Of a DNA stretch of 58,184 nt, positions 18,142-27,740 are shown piece after piece. Where the stretch lies: the NCBI GenBank assembly GCA_030431825.1, contig JAUIIJ010000032.1:1-58184 (forward strand). Direction: 5' to 3'. The DNA is from Alphaproteobacteria bacterium (GTDB lineage Bacteria; Pseudomonadota; Alphaproteobacteria; Rhodobacterales; Rhodobacteraceae). The notes under the pieces were generated by a model that worked only from the letters and a program-made list of their open reading frames with translations, was not told where the DNA came from and made no database searches. Every line of letters begins with the position of its first letter. Position 1 is the stretch's first letter. A program made the translations under genes and the position numbers.

Positions 18142-19083
18142 ATGAGCGACGTCAGCATCAACAGCGCCATCCGCGAGGACGAGGCGGGCTTTGGCGACTT
18201 TTTCGCGCTGCTCAAACCGCGCGTGATGACGCTTGTCGTGTTCACGGCCTTTGTCGGCCTGGTGGCCGCACCGGTGCCGGTGCATCCGGTGGTCGGGTTC
18301 TGCGCGGTTCTGTTCATCGCCCTCGGGGGCGGTGCGTCCGGCGCCCTGAACATGTGGTGGGACGAGGATATCGACCGCGTCATGCGGCGGACCCGCAATC
18401 GTCCGATCCCGTCGGGCAAGGTTGCCGCATCCGATGCAATGGCCATCGGTCTGGGGCTGTCGGTGCTGTCGGTCACGATGCTGACGCTCGCGACCAACAT
18501 GATGGCGGGCGCGATGCTTGCCTTTACCATCTTCTTTTACGTTGTCGTCTATTCCATGTGGCTCAAGCGGCTGACGCCGCAGAATATCGTCATCGGCGGT
18601 GCCGCGGGGGCTTTCCCGCCGGTCGTCGGCTGGCTCGCCGCAACCGGTTCCATGGCGGTTGAACCGTGGCTCATGTTCGCGATCATCTTCATGTGGACGC
18701 CACCGCATTTCTGGGCACTCGCCCTGTTCATGCGGGGCGATTACGATGATGCCGGTGTGCCGATGCTCACCGTGACCCACGGCCGCCGCGCGACCCGTCA
18801 GCATATCCTGATCTATACCGTCCTGCTGGCGGTGCTGGCGGTAGGCGCCGCCTTCAGTGCGATCGGCGGGCCGATCTATCTTGCGGCGTCGCTGGTGGTG
18901 AACCTGATGTTCCTGCGCGGTGCGATCCGCATCTGGCGCCGTGACGAAGCGGCGGCAGAGGCCGATAACTTTGCGGTCGAGCGCGGGTTCTTTCGTTTGT
19001 CGCTCTTGTACCTGTTCGTGCATTTCGGCGCGATTCTGGTCGAGGCATTGCTATGGCCCTACGGGCTTGGAGGTTGGGGATGA
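18142..19083 (+). CDS. ctaB: Protoheme IX farnesyltransferase (heme O synthase)
   Basis: 313 aa, strong AAGGAG ribosome site. UbiA-family polytopic membrane protein with about nine helices. Active-site Asp-rich motifs are [20 protein letters not shown] and the second loop [17 protein letters not shown]. It attaches farnesyl to heme B as the first step to heme A of cytochrome oxidase. It overlaps the next small gene by 4 nt (ATGA). Confidence 0.96.
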   Translation: MSDVSINSAIREDEAGFGDFFALLKPRVMTLVVFTAFVGLVAAPVPVHPVVGFCAVLFIALGGGASGALNMWWDEDIDRVMRRTRNRPIPSGKVAASDAMAIGLGLSVLSVTMLTLATNMMAGAMLAFTIFFYVVVYSMWLKRLTPQNIVIGGAAGAFPPVVGWLAATGSMAVEPWLMFAIIFMWTPPHFWALALFMRGDYDDAGVPMLTVTHGRRATRQHILIYTVLLAVLAVGAAFSAIGGPIYLAASLVVNLMFLRGAIRIWRRDEAAAEADNFAVERGFFRLSLLYLFVHFGAILVEALLWPYGLGGWG

Positions 19084-19244
19084 GCATTCGCGCCACACAC
19101 GAGATTCATGAACGGCGGTTTGGTCGAAACCTGGGCGTTGGTCTCGCCCTGCTGGCGTTTGTCGTGATCGTCTTCGGTCTGACGGTCGTCAAGGTCACAC
19201 GCGGTGACTTCGACGCTATGATGGCGAACGAGGAACAGAACTGA
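19080..19244 (+). CDS. Small single-helix membrane protein of the cox cluster
   Basis: 54 aa from the ATG overlapping the ctaB stop. A short basic N-terminus ([17 protein letters not shown]), one membrane helix at about 20-38 ([20 protein letters not shown]), and an acidic end. The topology and place between ctaB and ctaG match the small CoxF-type protein seen in alphaproteobacterial oxidase clusters. Its exact role is not established; it is likely an assembly partner of Cox11. Its stop overlaps the ctaG start (TGATG-like, 1 nt). Confidence 0.8.
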   Translation: MSIRATHEIHERRFGRNLGVGLALLAFVVIVFGLTVVKVTRGDFDAMMANEEQN

Positions 19245-19822
19245 TGGCACTTTCCGGTCCGGGCAAGACCGTCGTGCAACTGGTCGCGGTGGTTGTCACC
19301 ATGGGCGCGCTGGCCTGGGCGTCGGTGCCGTTCTACGACTGGTTCTGCCGCGTCACGGGCTTTGGCGGAACCACAGCTGTCGCCACGGCGGATTCCGCCG
19401 ATGTGCTGGATCAGACCATCAAGATCAAGTTCGATGCCTCGCTTGAGCGTGACATGCCCTGGACCTTCAAGCCCGTCGAACGCGAAATGGAAATCCGCAT
19501 CGGCGAAACCGGTCTGGCCTTTTACGAAGCCTATAATCCGACCGACGTTCCCGTGGCCGGACAGGCGAGCTATAACGTCTTTCCCTACGAAGCGGGCGGC
19601 TTTTTCAACAAGATCGAGTGTTTCTGCTTCACTGAGCAGGTGCTGGAGCCGGGCGAGCGGGTCCAGATGCCGGTGACATTCTTCGTGGATCCGGAAATCG
19701 TTACCGACCGGGATGCAAAATACGTGCATTCGATCACGTTGTCGTACACATTCTATCAAATCGACCTGCCGGAGGGCTTTGCCGCCCTTGAAACCGGGGC
19801 AGGCAATAATACTACGAACTAA
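19244..19822 (+). CDS. ctaG: Cytochrome c oxidase assembly protein Cox11/CtaG
   Basis: 192 aa. N-terminal membrane anchor at about 8-28, then the periplasmic domain with [17 protein letters not shown] and the copper-binding motif [15 protein letters not shown] (CFC). It delivers Cu(I) to the CuB site of subunit I. One-nucleotide overlap with the upstream small gene. Confidence 0.96.
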   Translation: MALSGPGKTVVQLVAVVVTMGALAWASVPFYDWFCRVTGFGGTTAVATADSADVLDQTIKIKFDASLERDMPWTFKPVEREMEIRIGETGLAFYEAYNPTDVPVAGQASYNVFPYEAGGFFNKIECFCFTEQVLEPGERVQMPVTFFVDPEIVTDRDAKYVHSITLSYTFYQIDLPEGFAALETGAGNNTTN

Positions 19823-19845
19823 CGCCGCAAGGTAAGGGACACTCA

Positions 19846-20658
19846 ATGGCACACGCTAAGAACCACGACTACCACATCCTGCCCCCGTCCATCTGGCCGC
19901 TGCTTGGTGCCCTGTTCGGGTTTGCCATGCTGTTCGGTGCCGTGCTGTGGATGCATTCCATCACGCCTTATCTCTTCTGGATCGGTCTGGCCGGTGTTCT
20001 TTACACCATGTTTGGCTGGTGGGCCGATGTGGTGCACGAAAGCCATGCCGGGGATCACACCCCCGTGGTCCAGATCGGTCTGCGCTACGGCTTTATCCTG
20101 TTCATCATGTCCGAAGTGATGTTCTTTGCGGCGTGGTTCTGGTCGGTCTTCAAGCACCTGATGTACTCGATGAGCGACTATGAGGGCAGCGAATATGTGA
20201 TCCCCGTCATCTACCCGGTGGATCCGTTCAGCCTGCCGCTGATCAACACGGTGATCCTGCTGCTGTCGGGCTGTACCATAACCTGGGCGCACCATGCGCT
20301 GGTGCATGGCAACGTGCGCAAGGACCTGATCGCTGGCCTGGCACTGACCGTGGCACTGGGGATCGCCTTTACCGCCCTGCAGGCCTATGAGTACATGGAA
20401 CTGCTGCACGAAGGCTGGAAGTTCGGCGAAGACATCTTCTATTCCAACTTCTTCATGGCTACGGGCTTTCACGGGTTCCACGTGATCATCGGAACGATTT
20501 TCCTGATCGTCTGCCTCGTGCGGGCCAAGCGGGGCGACTTTACGCCCAAGCAGCATGTCGGCTTCGAAGCGGCGGCCTGGTACTGGCACTTTGTCGACGT
20601 GGTCTGGCTCTTCCTGTTCTTCGTCGTCTATATCTGGGGTACGTCGCAACTCGGCTAG
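19846..20658 (+). CDS. coxC: Cytochrome c oxidase subunit III
   Basis: 270 aa with seven predicted membrane helices. Family motifs are [72 protein letters not shown] and the C-terminal [20 protein letters not shown]. It stabilises subunit I in the aa3 oxidase. A strong terminator hairpin follows 37 nt after the stop. Confidence 0.97.
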   Translation: MAHAKNHDYHILPPSIWPLLGALFGFAMLFGAVLWMHSITPYLFWIGLAGVLYTMFGWWADVVHESHAGDHTPVVQIGLRYGFILFIMSEVMFFAAWFWSVFKHLMYSMSDYEGSEYVIPVIYPVDPFSLPLINTVILLLSGCTITWAHHALVHGNVRKDLIAGLALTVALGIAFTALQAYEYMELLHEGWKFGEDIFYSNFFMATGFHGFHVIIGTIFLIVCLVRAKRGDFTPKQHVGFEAAAWYWHFVDVVWLFLFFVVYIWGTSQLG

Positions 20659-20695
20659 GTCGATTGCGGTTGAATCTCCGCTGACAGAACGTATC

Positions 20696-20735
20696 AAGCA
20701 TGGCGCGCCGGTTCACTGCGCGCCATGCTTCTTTT
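20696..20735 (+). terminator. Intrinsic terminator after coxC
   Basis: Perfect 13-bp stem AAGCATGGCGCGC (20696-20708) / GCGCGCCATGCTT (20718-20730), 9-nt loop, then CTTTTC. It ends the cox segment and lies directly before SURF1, so SURF1-thrC probably relies on readthrough or a separate promoter. Confidence 0.8.
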
Positions 20736-20751
20736 CGGGGTCGTGCTGACA

Positions 20752-21432
20752 ATGCGTCGAACTGTTTTTATGCTGCTTTTCGGTGTGGCCGGATTCGCCA
20801 CCCTTATCGCGCTCGGAATCTGGCAGATGCAGCGGCTGGACTGGAAGCGGGGCGTTCTGGCCGAGATCGACAGCCGCATCTCCGCAGGGCTTCAGCCGCT
20901 GCCGGCGTCGCCGAATGTGCAGACCGACAAATACATGCCGGTATCGGTATCCGGAACCGTGGGCGCGCAGGAACTTCATGTGCTGGTGTCCGTCAAACAT
21001 GTCGGCCCCGGATACCGCATCATCGCGCCGTTCACGGATGACACGGGCCGCACGATCCTCCTGGACCGTGGTTTTGTCGCCACCGAAGACAAGGACCGCG
21101 CGCGTCAGGCGGGCCAGATGACGGTCACCGGCAACCTGCACTGGCCCGACGAGATCGACAGCTATACCCCCGAGCCGGATATCGCCGGCAACATCTGGTT
21201 CGCTCGCGATGTGCCACGTATGGCAGAGGCTCTGGGTACGGAACCCGTGCTGCTGATCGCGCGCTCGCAAACCGATCCGAATGTCAGGCCGCTGCCGGTT
21301 GACTCCGCCGGGGTGCCCAACGATCACTTGCAGTACGCAATCACCTGGTTTTCACTTGCCCTGATCTGGGCAGCGATGACCGCATATTTCCTGTGGCGCA
21401 CCCGCACACCATCCGAGAGCCGAGGCCAATGA
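20752..21432 (+). CDS. SURF1-family oxidase assembly protein
   Basis: 226 aa from ATG 20752 (MRRTVFMLLFGVAG). An in-frame ATG at 20725 lies inside the terminator stem and is unlikely. Two membrane helices flank a periplasmic domain, at about 6-24 and 200-220. Family motifs are LGIWQMQRLDWKRGVL, PVSVSGTV, LHVLVSVKHVGPGYRIIAPF, ILLDRGFV and the C-terminal NDHLQYAITWFSLALIW. SURF1 helps insert heme A into subunit I. The stop overlaps the thrC start. Confidence 0.93.
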   Translation: MRRTVFMLLFGVAGFATLIALGIWQMQRLDWKRGVLAEIDSRISAGLQPLPASPNVQTDKYMPVSVSGTVGAQELHVLVSVKHVGPGYRIIAPFTDDTGRTILLDRGFVATEDKDRARQAGQMTVTGNLHWPDEIDSYTPEPDIAGNIWFARDVPRMAEALGTEPVLLIARSQTDPNVRPLPVDSAGVPNDHLQYAITWFSLALIWAAMTAYFLWRTRTPSESRGQ

Positions 21433-22817
21433 AATACGTATCCACGCGCGGTATCGCGCCCGAACTGAGCTTTGAAGAGGCGATGCTGTCCGGTCTGGCC
21501 CGTGATGGCGGACTGTACGTGCCCTCCGAGGTGCCGCAGATGACCCGGGAAGACATCGCGGCGCTTGCCGGGCTCAGCTATGAGGAAACGGCATTTCGCA
21601 TCATGCGGCCCTTTATCGGCGACACGTTCACCGATGCCGAATTTCGCGCCATCATCGACCGCGCCTATGCTCCGTTCGGCCATGCCGCGCGCGCGCCTCT
21701 CGTGCAGCTGGATTCCAACCATTTCCTGCTGGAGCTGTTCCACGGCCCGACGCTGGCGTTCAAGGACTTCGCCATGCAACTGATCGGTCAACTGTTCCAG
21801 GCCGCGCTGGCCCGTCGGGGCGACCGGGTCACCATCGTCGGTGCGACAAGCGGCGACACCGGGTCGGCGGCAATCGAAGCGTTCAAGGGGCTGTCCAACG
21901 TTGACGTGTTCATCCTGTTTCCGCATGGCCGCGTCAGCGAGGTGCAGCGTCGCCAGATGACCACGCCGGGCGAGGCAAATGTCCACGCGCTCGCCGTGGA
22001 CGGGGATTTCGACGATTGTCAGGCCGCGCTCAAGGACATGTTCAACGATTTCGAGTTTCGTGACGGGGTGAAGCTCGCCGGTGTGAACTCGATCAACTGG
22101 GCGCGGGTGCTGGCGCAGGTGGTCTATTATTTCAGCGCGGCGGTCAGTCTCGGCGCGCCGCATCGCGAGGTGAGCTTTACCGTCCCCACCGGCAATTTCG
22201 GCGATATCTTTGCCGGCTATGTCGCCCGGCAGATGGGCCTGCCGATCGACCGGCTGGTGGTTGCGACCAACCAGAACGACATCCTGCATCGCTGCCTGAG
22301 CGGACAGGGCTATTACAAGGGGCCAACCCACCCCTCGATCAGCCCGTCGATGGATATCCAGGTCAGCTCCAATTTCGAACGGGTGCTGTTTGACGCCTAT
22401 GGGCGCGACGGGCGCGCGGTGTCGCAATTGATGGAAGAACTGCGGCAGGGCGGCTTTGATCTTTCGCAAGGCGCGCTTGGCTACCTGCAGGAGAATTTCG
22501 CCTCCGGGCGCGCGTCGGAAGAGGAAACGCTGGCCACCATCGCGGGCACGCTCGCGAGCAGCACCGAATTGCTGTGTCCGCATTCGGCGGTCGGGGTCAA
22601 GGTTGCCAACGAACACCGCACCGCCGAGGTGCCGATGATCACGCTTGCCACGGCGCATCCGGCAAAGTTCCCTGCCGCGGTCGAGCAGGCCAGCGGCATT
22701 CATCCGCCTCTTCCCCCGCGCATGTCCGATCTGTATGACAGGCCGGAACGGGTGACGCGGATCGCCAATGATCTCGCTGCCATGAAGGATTATATCAGGG
22801 GACATATCGCCAAGTGA
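21429..22817 (+). CDS. thrC: Threonine synthase
   Basis: 462 aa from ATG 21429, overlapping the SURF1 stop. The N-terminus MKYVSTRG is typical of the long (fungal/alphaproteobacterial) class. The PLP lysine is K112 in GPTLAFKDFAMQ. The phosphate-binding motif is GATSGDTGSAAIEAFKG, and FTVPTGNFGDIFAGYVARQM follows. It converts O-phosphohomoserine to threonine. Its place behind oxidase assembly genes is conserved synteny in this family rather than a functional link. Confidence 0.96.
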   Translation: MKYVSTRGIAPELSFEEAMLSGLARDGGLYVPSEVPQMTREDIAALAGLSYEETAFRIMRPFIGDTFTDAEFRAIIDRAYAPFGHAARAPLVQLDSNHFLLELFHGPTLAFKDFAMQLIGQLFQAALARRGDRVTIVGATSGDTGSAAIEAFKGLSNVDVFILFPHGRVSEVQRRQMTTPGEANVHALAVDGDFDDCQAALKDMFNDFEFRDGVKLAGVNSINWARVLAQVVYYFSAAVSLGAPHREVSFTVPTGNFGDIFAGYVARQMGLPIDRLVVATNQNDILHRCLSGQGYYKGPTHPSISPSMDIQVSSNFERVLFDAYGRDGRAVSQLMEELRQGGFDLSQGALGYLQENFASGRASEEETLATIAGTLASSTELLCPHSAVGVKVANEHRTAEVPMITLATAHPAKFPAAVEQASGIHPPLPPRMSDLYDRPERVTRIANDLAAMKDYIRGHIAK

Positions 22818-24076
22818 CGGTTGAACAGCATACTTTGGGCAACGGGTTTCGCATCGTCAGCGAACACATGCCGGGCCTGCAATCCGCCGCCATCGGAATC
22901 TGGGTTTCTGCCGGGGGCCGCCATGAACGGATCGAACAGAACGGCATCGCGCATTTTCTCGAACACATGGCATTCAAGGGCACGCGCAAGCGCACCGCGG
23001 TTCAGATCGCCGAAGCCATCGAGGACGTGGGCGGCTATATCAACGCCTATACCAGCCGCGAAGTGACGGCCTATTACGCCCGCGTATTGCAGAATGACGT
23101 ATCGCTGGCGATGGACGTGATTTCGGATATCGTTCTCAATCCGATCTTCGACCCCAAGGAGATCGAGGTCGAGCGCGGCGTGATCCTGCAGGAGATCGGT
23201 CAGGCGCATGACACGCCCGATGATGTGATCTTTGACTGGTTGCAGGAAGACAGCTATCGCGACCAGGCGCTGGGGCGCACGATCCTGGGGCCGTCCGAAC
23301 GGGTGCGGAGTTTCTCGCGAGAGGACCTGTCGGATTTCGTCGCCGAGCACTACGGGCCGGGCCAGATGATCCTGTCGGCGGCCGGCGCTGTCGATCACGC
23401 CGAGATCGTGCGTATGGCAGAGGACCTTTTCGGCCATCTTGAACCCAAGCCCGGGCTTGCGGCGGAGACCGCGCGCTTTACCGGCGGGGAAACCCGGCGG
23501 TCCAAGGCTCTGGAGCAGGCGCATTTCGCGCTCGCCGTGGAAAGCCCCGGCTATCGCGACGATGAAATCTACACGGCCCAGATCTATTCGAGTGCGATGG
23601 GTGGGGGCATGTCGTCGCGCCTGTTTCAGGAAGTCCGGGAAAAACGCGGGCTGTGTTACACGATCTTTGCGCAGACCGGTGCCTATGCCGATACCGGCAC
23701 GACGACGATCTACGCCGGAACCAGCGCCGAACAGATCGCCGAACTGGCCAATATCACCTTTGACGAGATGAAGCGCGCCACCGAGGACATGAGCCCGCAA
23801 GAGGTCGCCCGCGCGCGCGCCCAGATGAAGGCGGGAATGCTGATGGGGCTGGAGAGCCCGTCCAACCGCGCCGAGCGGCTGGCGCGTCTGGTCCAGATCT
23901 GGGACGAGGTGCCGTCGCTTGACGATACGGTCGCCCGCATCGACGCCGTATCAACCGGCGATGTGCGCGAGTTTGCCGAGACCGTCGCCGCCCGGGCCGG
24001 GCTTGCACTGGCGCTCTATGGTCCGATCGACGCAGCGCCGACCCTGGCCGAATTGCAGGGAAGGCGCGCCGCCTGA
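22814..24076 (+). CDS. M16-family zinc peptidase (mitochondrial processing peptidase-like)
   Basis: 420 aa from GTG 22814, overlapping the thrC stop (GTGA). The inverted zinc motif HFLEH is at 47-51 (GIAHFLEHMAFKGT), with the downstream Glu in IEVERGVILQEIGQ. A second M16 domain follows with GGGMSSRLFQEVREKRGLCY. It belongs to the pitrilysin family whose alphaproteobacterial members are the closest bacterial kin of the mitochondrial presequence peptidase. Substrate unknown. Confidence 0.93.
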   Translation: MTVEQHTLGNGFRIVSEHMPGLQSAAIGIWVSAGGRHERIEQNGIAHFLEHMAFKGTRKRTAVQIAEAIEDVGGYINAYTSREVTAYYARVLQNDVSLAMDVISDIVLNPIFDPKEIEVERGVILQEIGQAHDTPDDVIFDWLQEDSYRDQALGRTILGPSERVRSFSREDLSDFVAEHYGPGQMILSAAGAVDHAEIVRMAEDLFGHLEPKPGLAAETARFTGGETRRSKALEQAHFALAVESPGYRDDEIYTAQIYSSAMGGGMSSRLFQEVREKRGLCYTIFAQTGAYADTGTTTIYAGTSAEQIAELANITFDEMKRATEDMSPQEVARARAQMKAGMLMGLESPSNRAERLARLVQIWDEVPSLDDTVARIDAVSTGDVREFAETVAARAGLALALYGPIDAAPTLAELQGRRAA

Positions 24077-24086
24077 TGACGGTCTG

Positions 24087-24671
24087 ATGCTGCTGGCCAA
24101 ACGCAAGCTCAAGCTCGAAACCGAGCGGCTGACCCTGCGGCCGCCGGGGCATTCGGATTTCCGCGACTGGGCGGCCATGCGCGAGGACAGTCGCGATTTC
24201 CTGGTTCCGTGGGAACCCAGCTGGGCCACGGACCATCTCAGCCGCAAGGGGTTTGCCAATCGCGTCTACTGGGCGCAGCGATCCATCGGAAACGGGTCGG
24301 CGGTGCCGCTGTTCCTGTTCCGCCGCCACGACCAGAGCCTTGTCGGTGCGATCACGCTCGACAACATCCGGCGCGGACCGGCTCAGGCCGGGACCCTGGG
24401 CTATTGGACCGGTGCGCAATTTGCCCGTCGCGGATACATGCGCGAGGCGATCGGGGCAGTGGTACATTACGCGTTCTCGCAACTCGATCTCAGCCGGATC
24501 GAAGCAGCCTGCCTGCCGGAAAACGCCGCCTCGCGCGGGTTGCTCGAGAAATCGGGCTTCAAGTACGAAGGTGTGGCGCAGTCCTACTTGCAGATCAACG
24601 GGCGCTGGCGCACCCATGTCCTCTATGCGTCGTTGCGCAGCGACCGACGCGGGCGCACCGACGCAGGCTAG
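24087..24671 (+). CDS. GNAT N-acetyltransferase, RimJ/RimL type
   Basis: 194 aa from ATG 24087, 11 nt after the M16 gene. It opens with ETERLTLRPPGHSDFRDWAAM, then LVGAITLDNIRRG, the acetyl-CoA loop region GTLGYWTGAQFARRGYMREA and the GNAT end ARGLLEKSGFKYEGVAQSYL. Members acetylate ribosomal protein N-termini or small amines; the target here cannot be told from sequence. Confidence 0.92.
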   Translation: MLLAKRKLKLETERLTLRPPGHSDFRDWAAMREDSRDFLVPWEPSWATDHLSRKGFANRVYWAQRSIGNGSAVPLFLFRRHDQSLVGAITLDNIRRGPAQAGTLGYWTGAQFARRGYMREAIGAVVHYAFSQLDLSRIEAACLPENAASRGLLEKSGFKYEGVAQSYLQINGRWRTHVLYASLRSDRRGRTDAG

Positions 24672-24741
24672 AGGGGCCAAAGGCGGCGAAATCGCGCGGC
24701 GGGGGCTGACTTTTTCGCCGTTTCGCCTATCCTTCTTGCAG

Positions 24742-25572
24742 ATGCTGGTCCTGCGCGCCCTTACGTCGATGCTGCTGGTCCTGTGCATTGCGCCGCTGGC
24801 GGCGCAGGAGCGCAGGCCGAGCCACTGTATTGCCATCGCGGATTCCGCACCCGGTCTCGGCTATGTTTACAAGACTGCATTTCGCGACCCGCTTCCGGAC
24901 TTCTCGGTGCGGCTGTCCTATATCGACCATTCGAGCTTTTTGCTGCAAACCCCCGGTGGACTGAGTGCGGTGACCGATTTCACCGGGTTTATCGGTTCGA
25001 CCCGGATGATTCCCGATGTCGTTACCATGAACCACGCGCATGAAACCCACTGGACCGCCTTTCCCGATCCGGCGATCCCGCATGTGCTGCCGGGATGGGG
25101 AGCGTTCGGCAAGGGTATCGAACATCATCTCGATCTCGGCGAGATGCTTGTGCGCAATGTCTCGACCGACATCCGCTCCCGGTCCGGGGGCGTCGAGGAG
25201 AATGGCAATTCGATCTTCATCTTCGAGGTTGCGGGGCTCTGCATCGGTCACCTGGGTCACCTGCATCACATTCCCAGCGATGAACAATTCGCTGCGATCG
25301 GGCGGCTGGACATTGTCATGGCGCCGGTGGATGGCAGTATGACATTGCCGCTTCCCGAGATGATCAGTATCCTGAAACGGCTCAAATCGTCGGTGGTCAT
25401 TCCGATGCACTGGTTCAGCAGCTATACGCTCGACACATTTCTGGGTGGCATGACAGATGAATTCGCAATCCGGCGTTCCGACGCGTCCCATATCGAGTTC
25501 TCGCTGCGCGACCTGCCGGATCGCCCCACCGTGGTTGTCCTGCGGTCATCCTATCTCTCTGACGACGACTGA
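24742..25572 (+). CDS. Secreted metallo-beta-lactamase-fold protein with altered metal motif
   Basis: 276 aa. Signal peptide at residues 1-21 (LVLCIAPLAAQE). It follows the UlaG-like MBL layout: LSYIDHSSFLLQTPGGLSAV, TDFTGF, then TMNHAHETHW, where the classical HxHxDH is H98-A-H100-E-T102-H103 (Asp replaced by Thr), then GHLGHLHHIPSDEQF, LDIVMAPVDGSM and VVIPMHWFSSYTL. Other metal ligands seem present. Substrate unknown. No clear ribosome site precedes ATG 24742. It lies 70 nt after the GNAT gene. Confidence 0.75.
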   Translation: MLVLRALTSMLLVLCIAPLAAQERRPSHCIAIADSAPGLGYVYKTAFRDPLPDFSVRLSYIDHSSFLLQTPGGLSAVTDFTGFIGSTRMIPDVVTMNHAHETHWTAFPDPAIPHVLPGWGAFGKGIEHHLDLGEMLVRNVSTDIRSRSGGVEENGNSIFIFEVAGLCIGHLGHLHHIPSDEQFAAIGRLDIVMAPVDGSMTLPLPEMISILKRLKSSVVIPMHWFSSYTLDTFLGGMTDEFAIRRSDASHIEFSLRDLPDRPTVVVLRSSYLSDDD

Positions 25573-25602
25573 ACCCGTCGCGGCCGCCTGCAGGTACATG
25601 AC

Positions 25603-27018
25603 ATGGTGCTGAAACCGGCGGACGCCGATTTTGCCGCGGCGCTGGACGGTGTGGTTCCATCCAGCGTGTTCCGCGAAATCGAACCGCGCTATCTCGAAGA
25701 GCCACGCGGTCGCTTGCAGGGGCGGGCGGGCCTGCTCGCCTGCCCGCGCACGACACAGGAGGTTGCTGCGCTGATCTGCGCAGCGCATGACGCGCGGGTG
25801 GGGGTCGTGCCTTATGGTGGCGGTACAGGCCTTGTCGGTGGACAGGTGATGACCGAAGGCCCGGCGCCTCTGATCCTGTCGCTGGAGCGCATGACTGCCA
25901 TTCGTGCGGTCCATGCCGACGAGAATGTCATTGTCGCGGAAGCGGGCGCGATCCTTGCCGACCTGCAGGCCGCGGCGCGGGCTGCAGACCGACTGTTCCC
26001 GCTGTCGCTTGCGTCGGAGGGATCGGCACGGATCGGCGGCAATCTTGCGACCAATGCGGGCGGGGTCAATGTCCTGCGCTATGGCAATACACGGGATTTG
26101 TGTCTGGGGCTCGAGGCGGTGCTGCCGGACGGGCGCATCTGGAACGGGCTGACGCGGCTGCGCAAGGACAATACCGGCTATGATCTGCGAAACCTGCTGA
26201 TCGGTTCGGAAGGCACGCTGGGCGTGATCACCGCGGCGGCGCTCAGGCTGGCCCCGATCCCGGCACGCAGCGGAACGGCGATTTTCGTGGTGCCGTCGCC
26301 GCGCGCCGCAATCGACCTGTTGTCGCTGGCCCGTGATCGCGTCGGTGAAGGGATCAGCGCCTTCGAATTGCTCGGCGGGCAGGGGTTCGACTTCCTGTCT
26401 GAAACACTGCCGGATATCAGGCAACCCTTTGATACGCCGCCGGAATGGTGTGTTTTGATCGAGCTCGGCCTGATCGACGCACTGGACCCGCAAGAGCAGC
26501 TTGCCGAACTGTTCGAGGCGGCGCTTGCGCGCGACCTTGCGTCCGACGGGCTGATTGCGCGGTCAGAGGCGCAACGCGATGCGTTCTGGATGGTGCGCGA
26601 ACAGATTCCGGAGGCAAACCGCAGGATCGGTTCGGTGTCGAGCCACGATGTCTCGATACCGCTGGGCGCGATTCCCGAATTTATCGCGAAAGGTGCGGAA
26701 AGGATTTCCGGGATCGGGGATTTCCGCATCAACTGCTTCGGTCACCTGGGCGACGGCAACCTGCATTACAATATATTCCCGCCGAAGGGGGCGGACCGGG
26801 CGGCATTCAAGTCGCAAAGCGGCATCGTGACACGCGCGGTTCACGATCTGGTCGCGGAGTTCGAAGGCTCGATCAGCGCCGAGCATGGCATCGGACGGAA
26901 CAAGGTCACCGAGCTTGAAATCTATGGCGATCCCACGAAGATCGCGGCCATGCGTGCCATCAAGTCCGCACTTGACCCGCAAGGCATCATGAATCCCGGC
27001 GCGGTCCTTCGGCGTTAA
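25603..27018 (+). CDS. FAD-linked oxidase (GlcD/D-2-hydroxyglutarate dehydrogenase family)
   Basis: 471 aa. The FAD-binding_4 domain has VVPYGGGTGLVGGQ, LERMTAIRAVHADENVIVAE, LASEGSARIGGNLATNAGGV and GYDLRNLLIGSEGTLGVITA. The C-terminal FAD-oxidase domain has NCFGHLGDGNLHYNIFP and SISAEHGIGRNKV, which carry the active-site His residues. It oxidises a D-2-hydroxyacid; D-2-hydroxyglutarate or D-lactate are likely but not decided. A hairpin follows 28 nt after the stop. Confidence 0.9.
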   Translation: MVLKPADADFAAALDGVVPSSVFREIEPRYLEEPRGRLQGRAGLLACPRTTQEVAALICAAHDARVGVVPYGGGTGLVGGQVMTEGPAPLILSLERMTAIRAVHADENVIVAEAGAILADLQAAARAADRLFPLSLASEGSARIGGNLATNAGGVNVLRYGNTRDLCLGLEAVLPDGRIWNGLTRLRKDNTGYDLRNLLIGSEGTLGVITAAALRLAPIPARSGTAIFVVPSPRAAIDLLSLARDRVGEGISAFELLGGQGFDFLSETLPDIRQPFDTPPEWCVLIELGLIDALDPQEQLAELFEAALARDLASDGLIARSEAQRDAFWMVREQIPEANRRIGSVSSHDVSIPLGAIPEFIAKGAERISGIGDFRINCFGHLGDGNLHYNIFPPKGADRAAFKSQSGIVTRAVHDLVAEFEGSISAEHGIGRNKVTELEIYGDPTKIAAMRAIKSALDPQGIMNPGAVLRR

Positions 27019-27046
27019 GCGTTCCGCGATGCGACCGTCGATGACA

Positions 27047-27069
27047 GTCACCCGGCCGGGCCGGGTGAC
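27047..27069 (+). terminator. Hairpin between convergent genes
   Basis: 11-bp perfect inverted repeat GTCACCCGGCC/GGCCGGGTGAC with minimal loop, followed on the plus strand by CTTTCTC. It lies between the convergent FAD-oxidase and fasciclin genes and could serve both, best the plus-strand gene. Confidence 0.6.
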
Positions 27070-27088
27070 CTTTCTCAACAGCAGGTCA

Positions 27089-27568
27089 TCACTTGGGCAT
27101 GATCACCTTGTCGATGACGTGGATGACGCCGTTTTCGGCCTCGATATCGGCGGCGACAACCGTCGCATCGTTGACCATGACACCGTTATCAAGATCGATC
27201 GTGATATCGCCACCCTGTACGGTGGTTGCGGTCATGTCGTCACTGAGATCACCGGACATGACCTTGCCCGGAACCACGTGATAGGTCAGAATCGCGACCA
27301 GTTGATCCTTGTTTTCGGGTTCGAGCAGCGTTTCGACGGTACCCTTGGGCAGCGCCGCAAAGGCTGCGTCCGTGGGCGCGAATACGGTGAACGGACCTTC
27401 GCCTTTCAGCGTCTCGACCAACCCGGCGGCCTGCACCGCGGCAACGAGCGTGTCGAAATCGTCAGCCGCAACCGCCGTGTCCACAATATCCTTGGAAGCG
27501 TCGTCGGCAAATGCTGCGCCGGCAATCATCATGGCAGAGGTAACGGAGAGTATGGTCTTGCGGAACAT
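27089..27568 (-). CDS. Secreted fasciclin-domain protein
   Basis: 159 aa. Signal peptide at residues 1-21 ([11 protein letters not shown]), then one FAS1 domain: [41 protein letters not shown] and the closing [17 protein letters not shown]1 proteins work in adhesion or as periplasmic/extracellular binding modules. It stands alone. Confidence 0.93.
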   Translation of the reverse strand: MFRKTILSVTSAMMIAGAAFADDASKDIVDTAVAADDFDTLVAAVQAAGLVETLKGEGPFTVFAPTDAAFAALPKGTVETLLEPENKDQLVAILTYHVVPGKVMSGDLSDDMTATTVQGGDITIDLDNGVMVNDATVVAADIEAENGVIHVIDKVIMPK

Positions 27569-27740
27569 GGAAATAATCCTCGATTTGTCAGAGATGCCTT
27601 GGTGACATCGAGTGGATTACGTCCTGTCAGCCTTATCGGATCATGCCATTTTTGTTGCCGACGCGCTTGACCTTGCGCGCTTTGACCCTAAGCAACGGCA
27701 GTTTGGAATATCCAGTCAACTGATTGTGATGACTTCGCGA

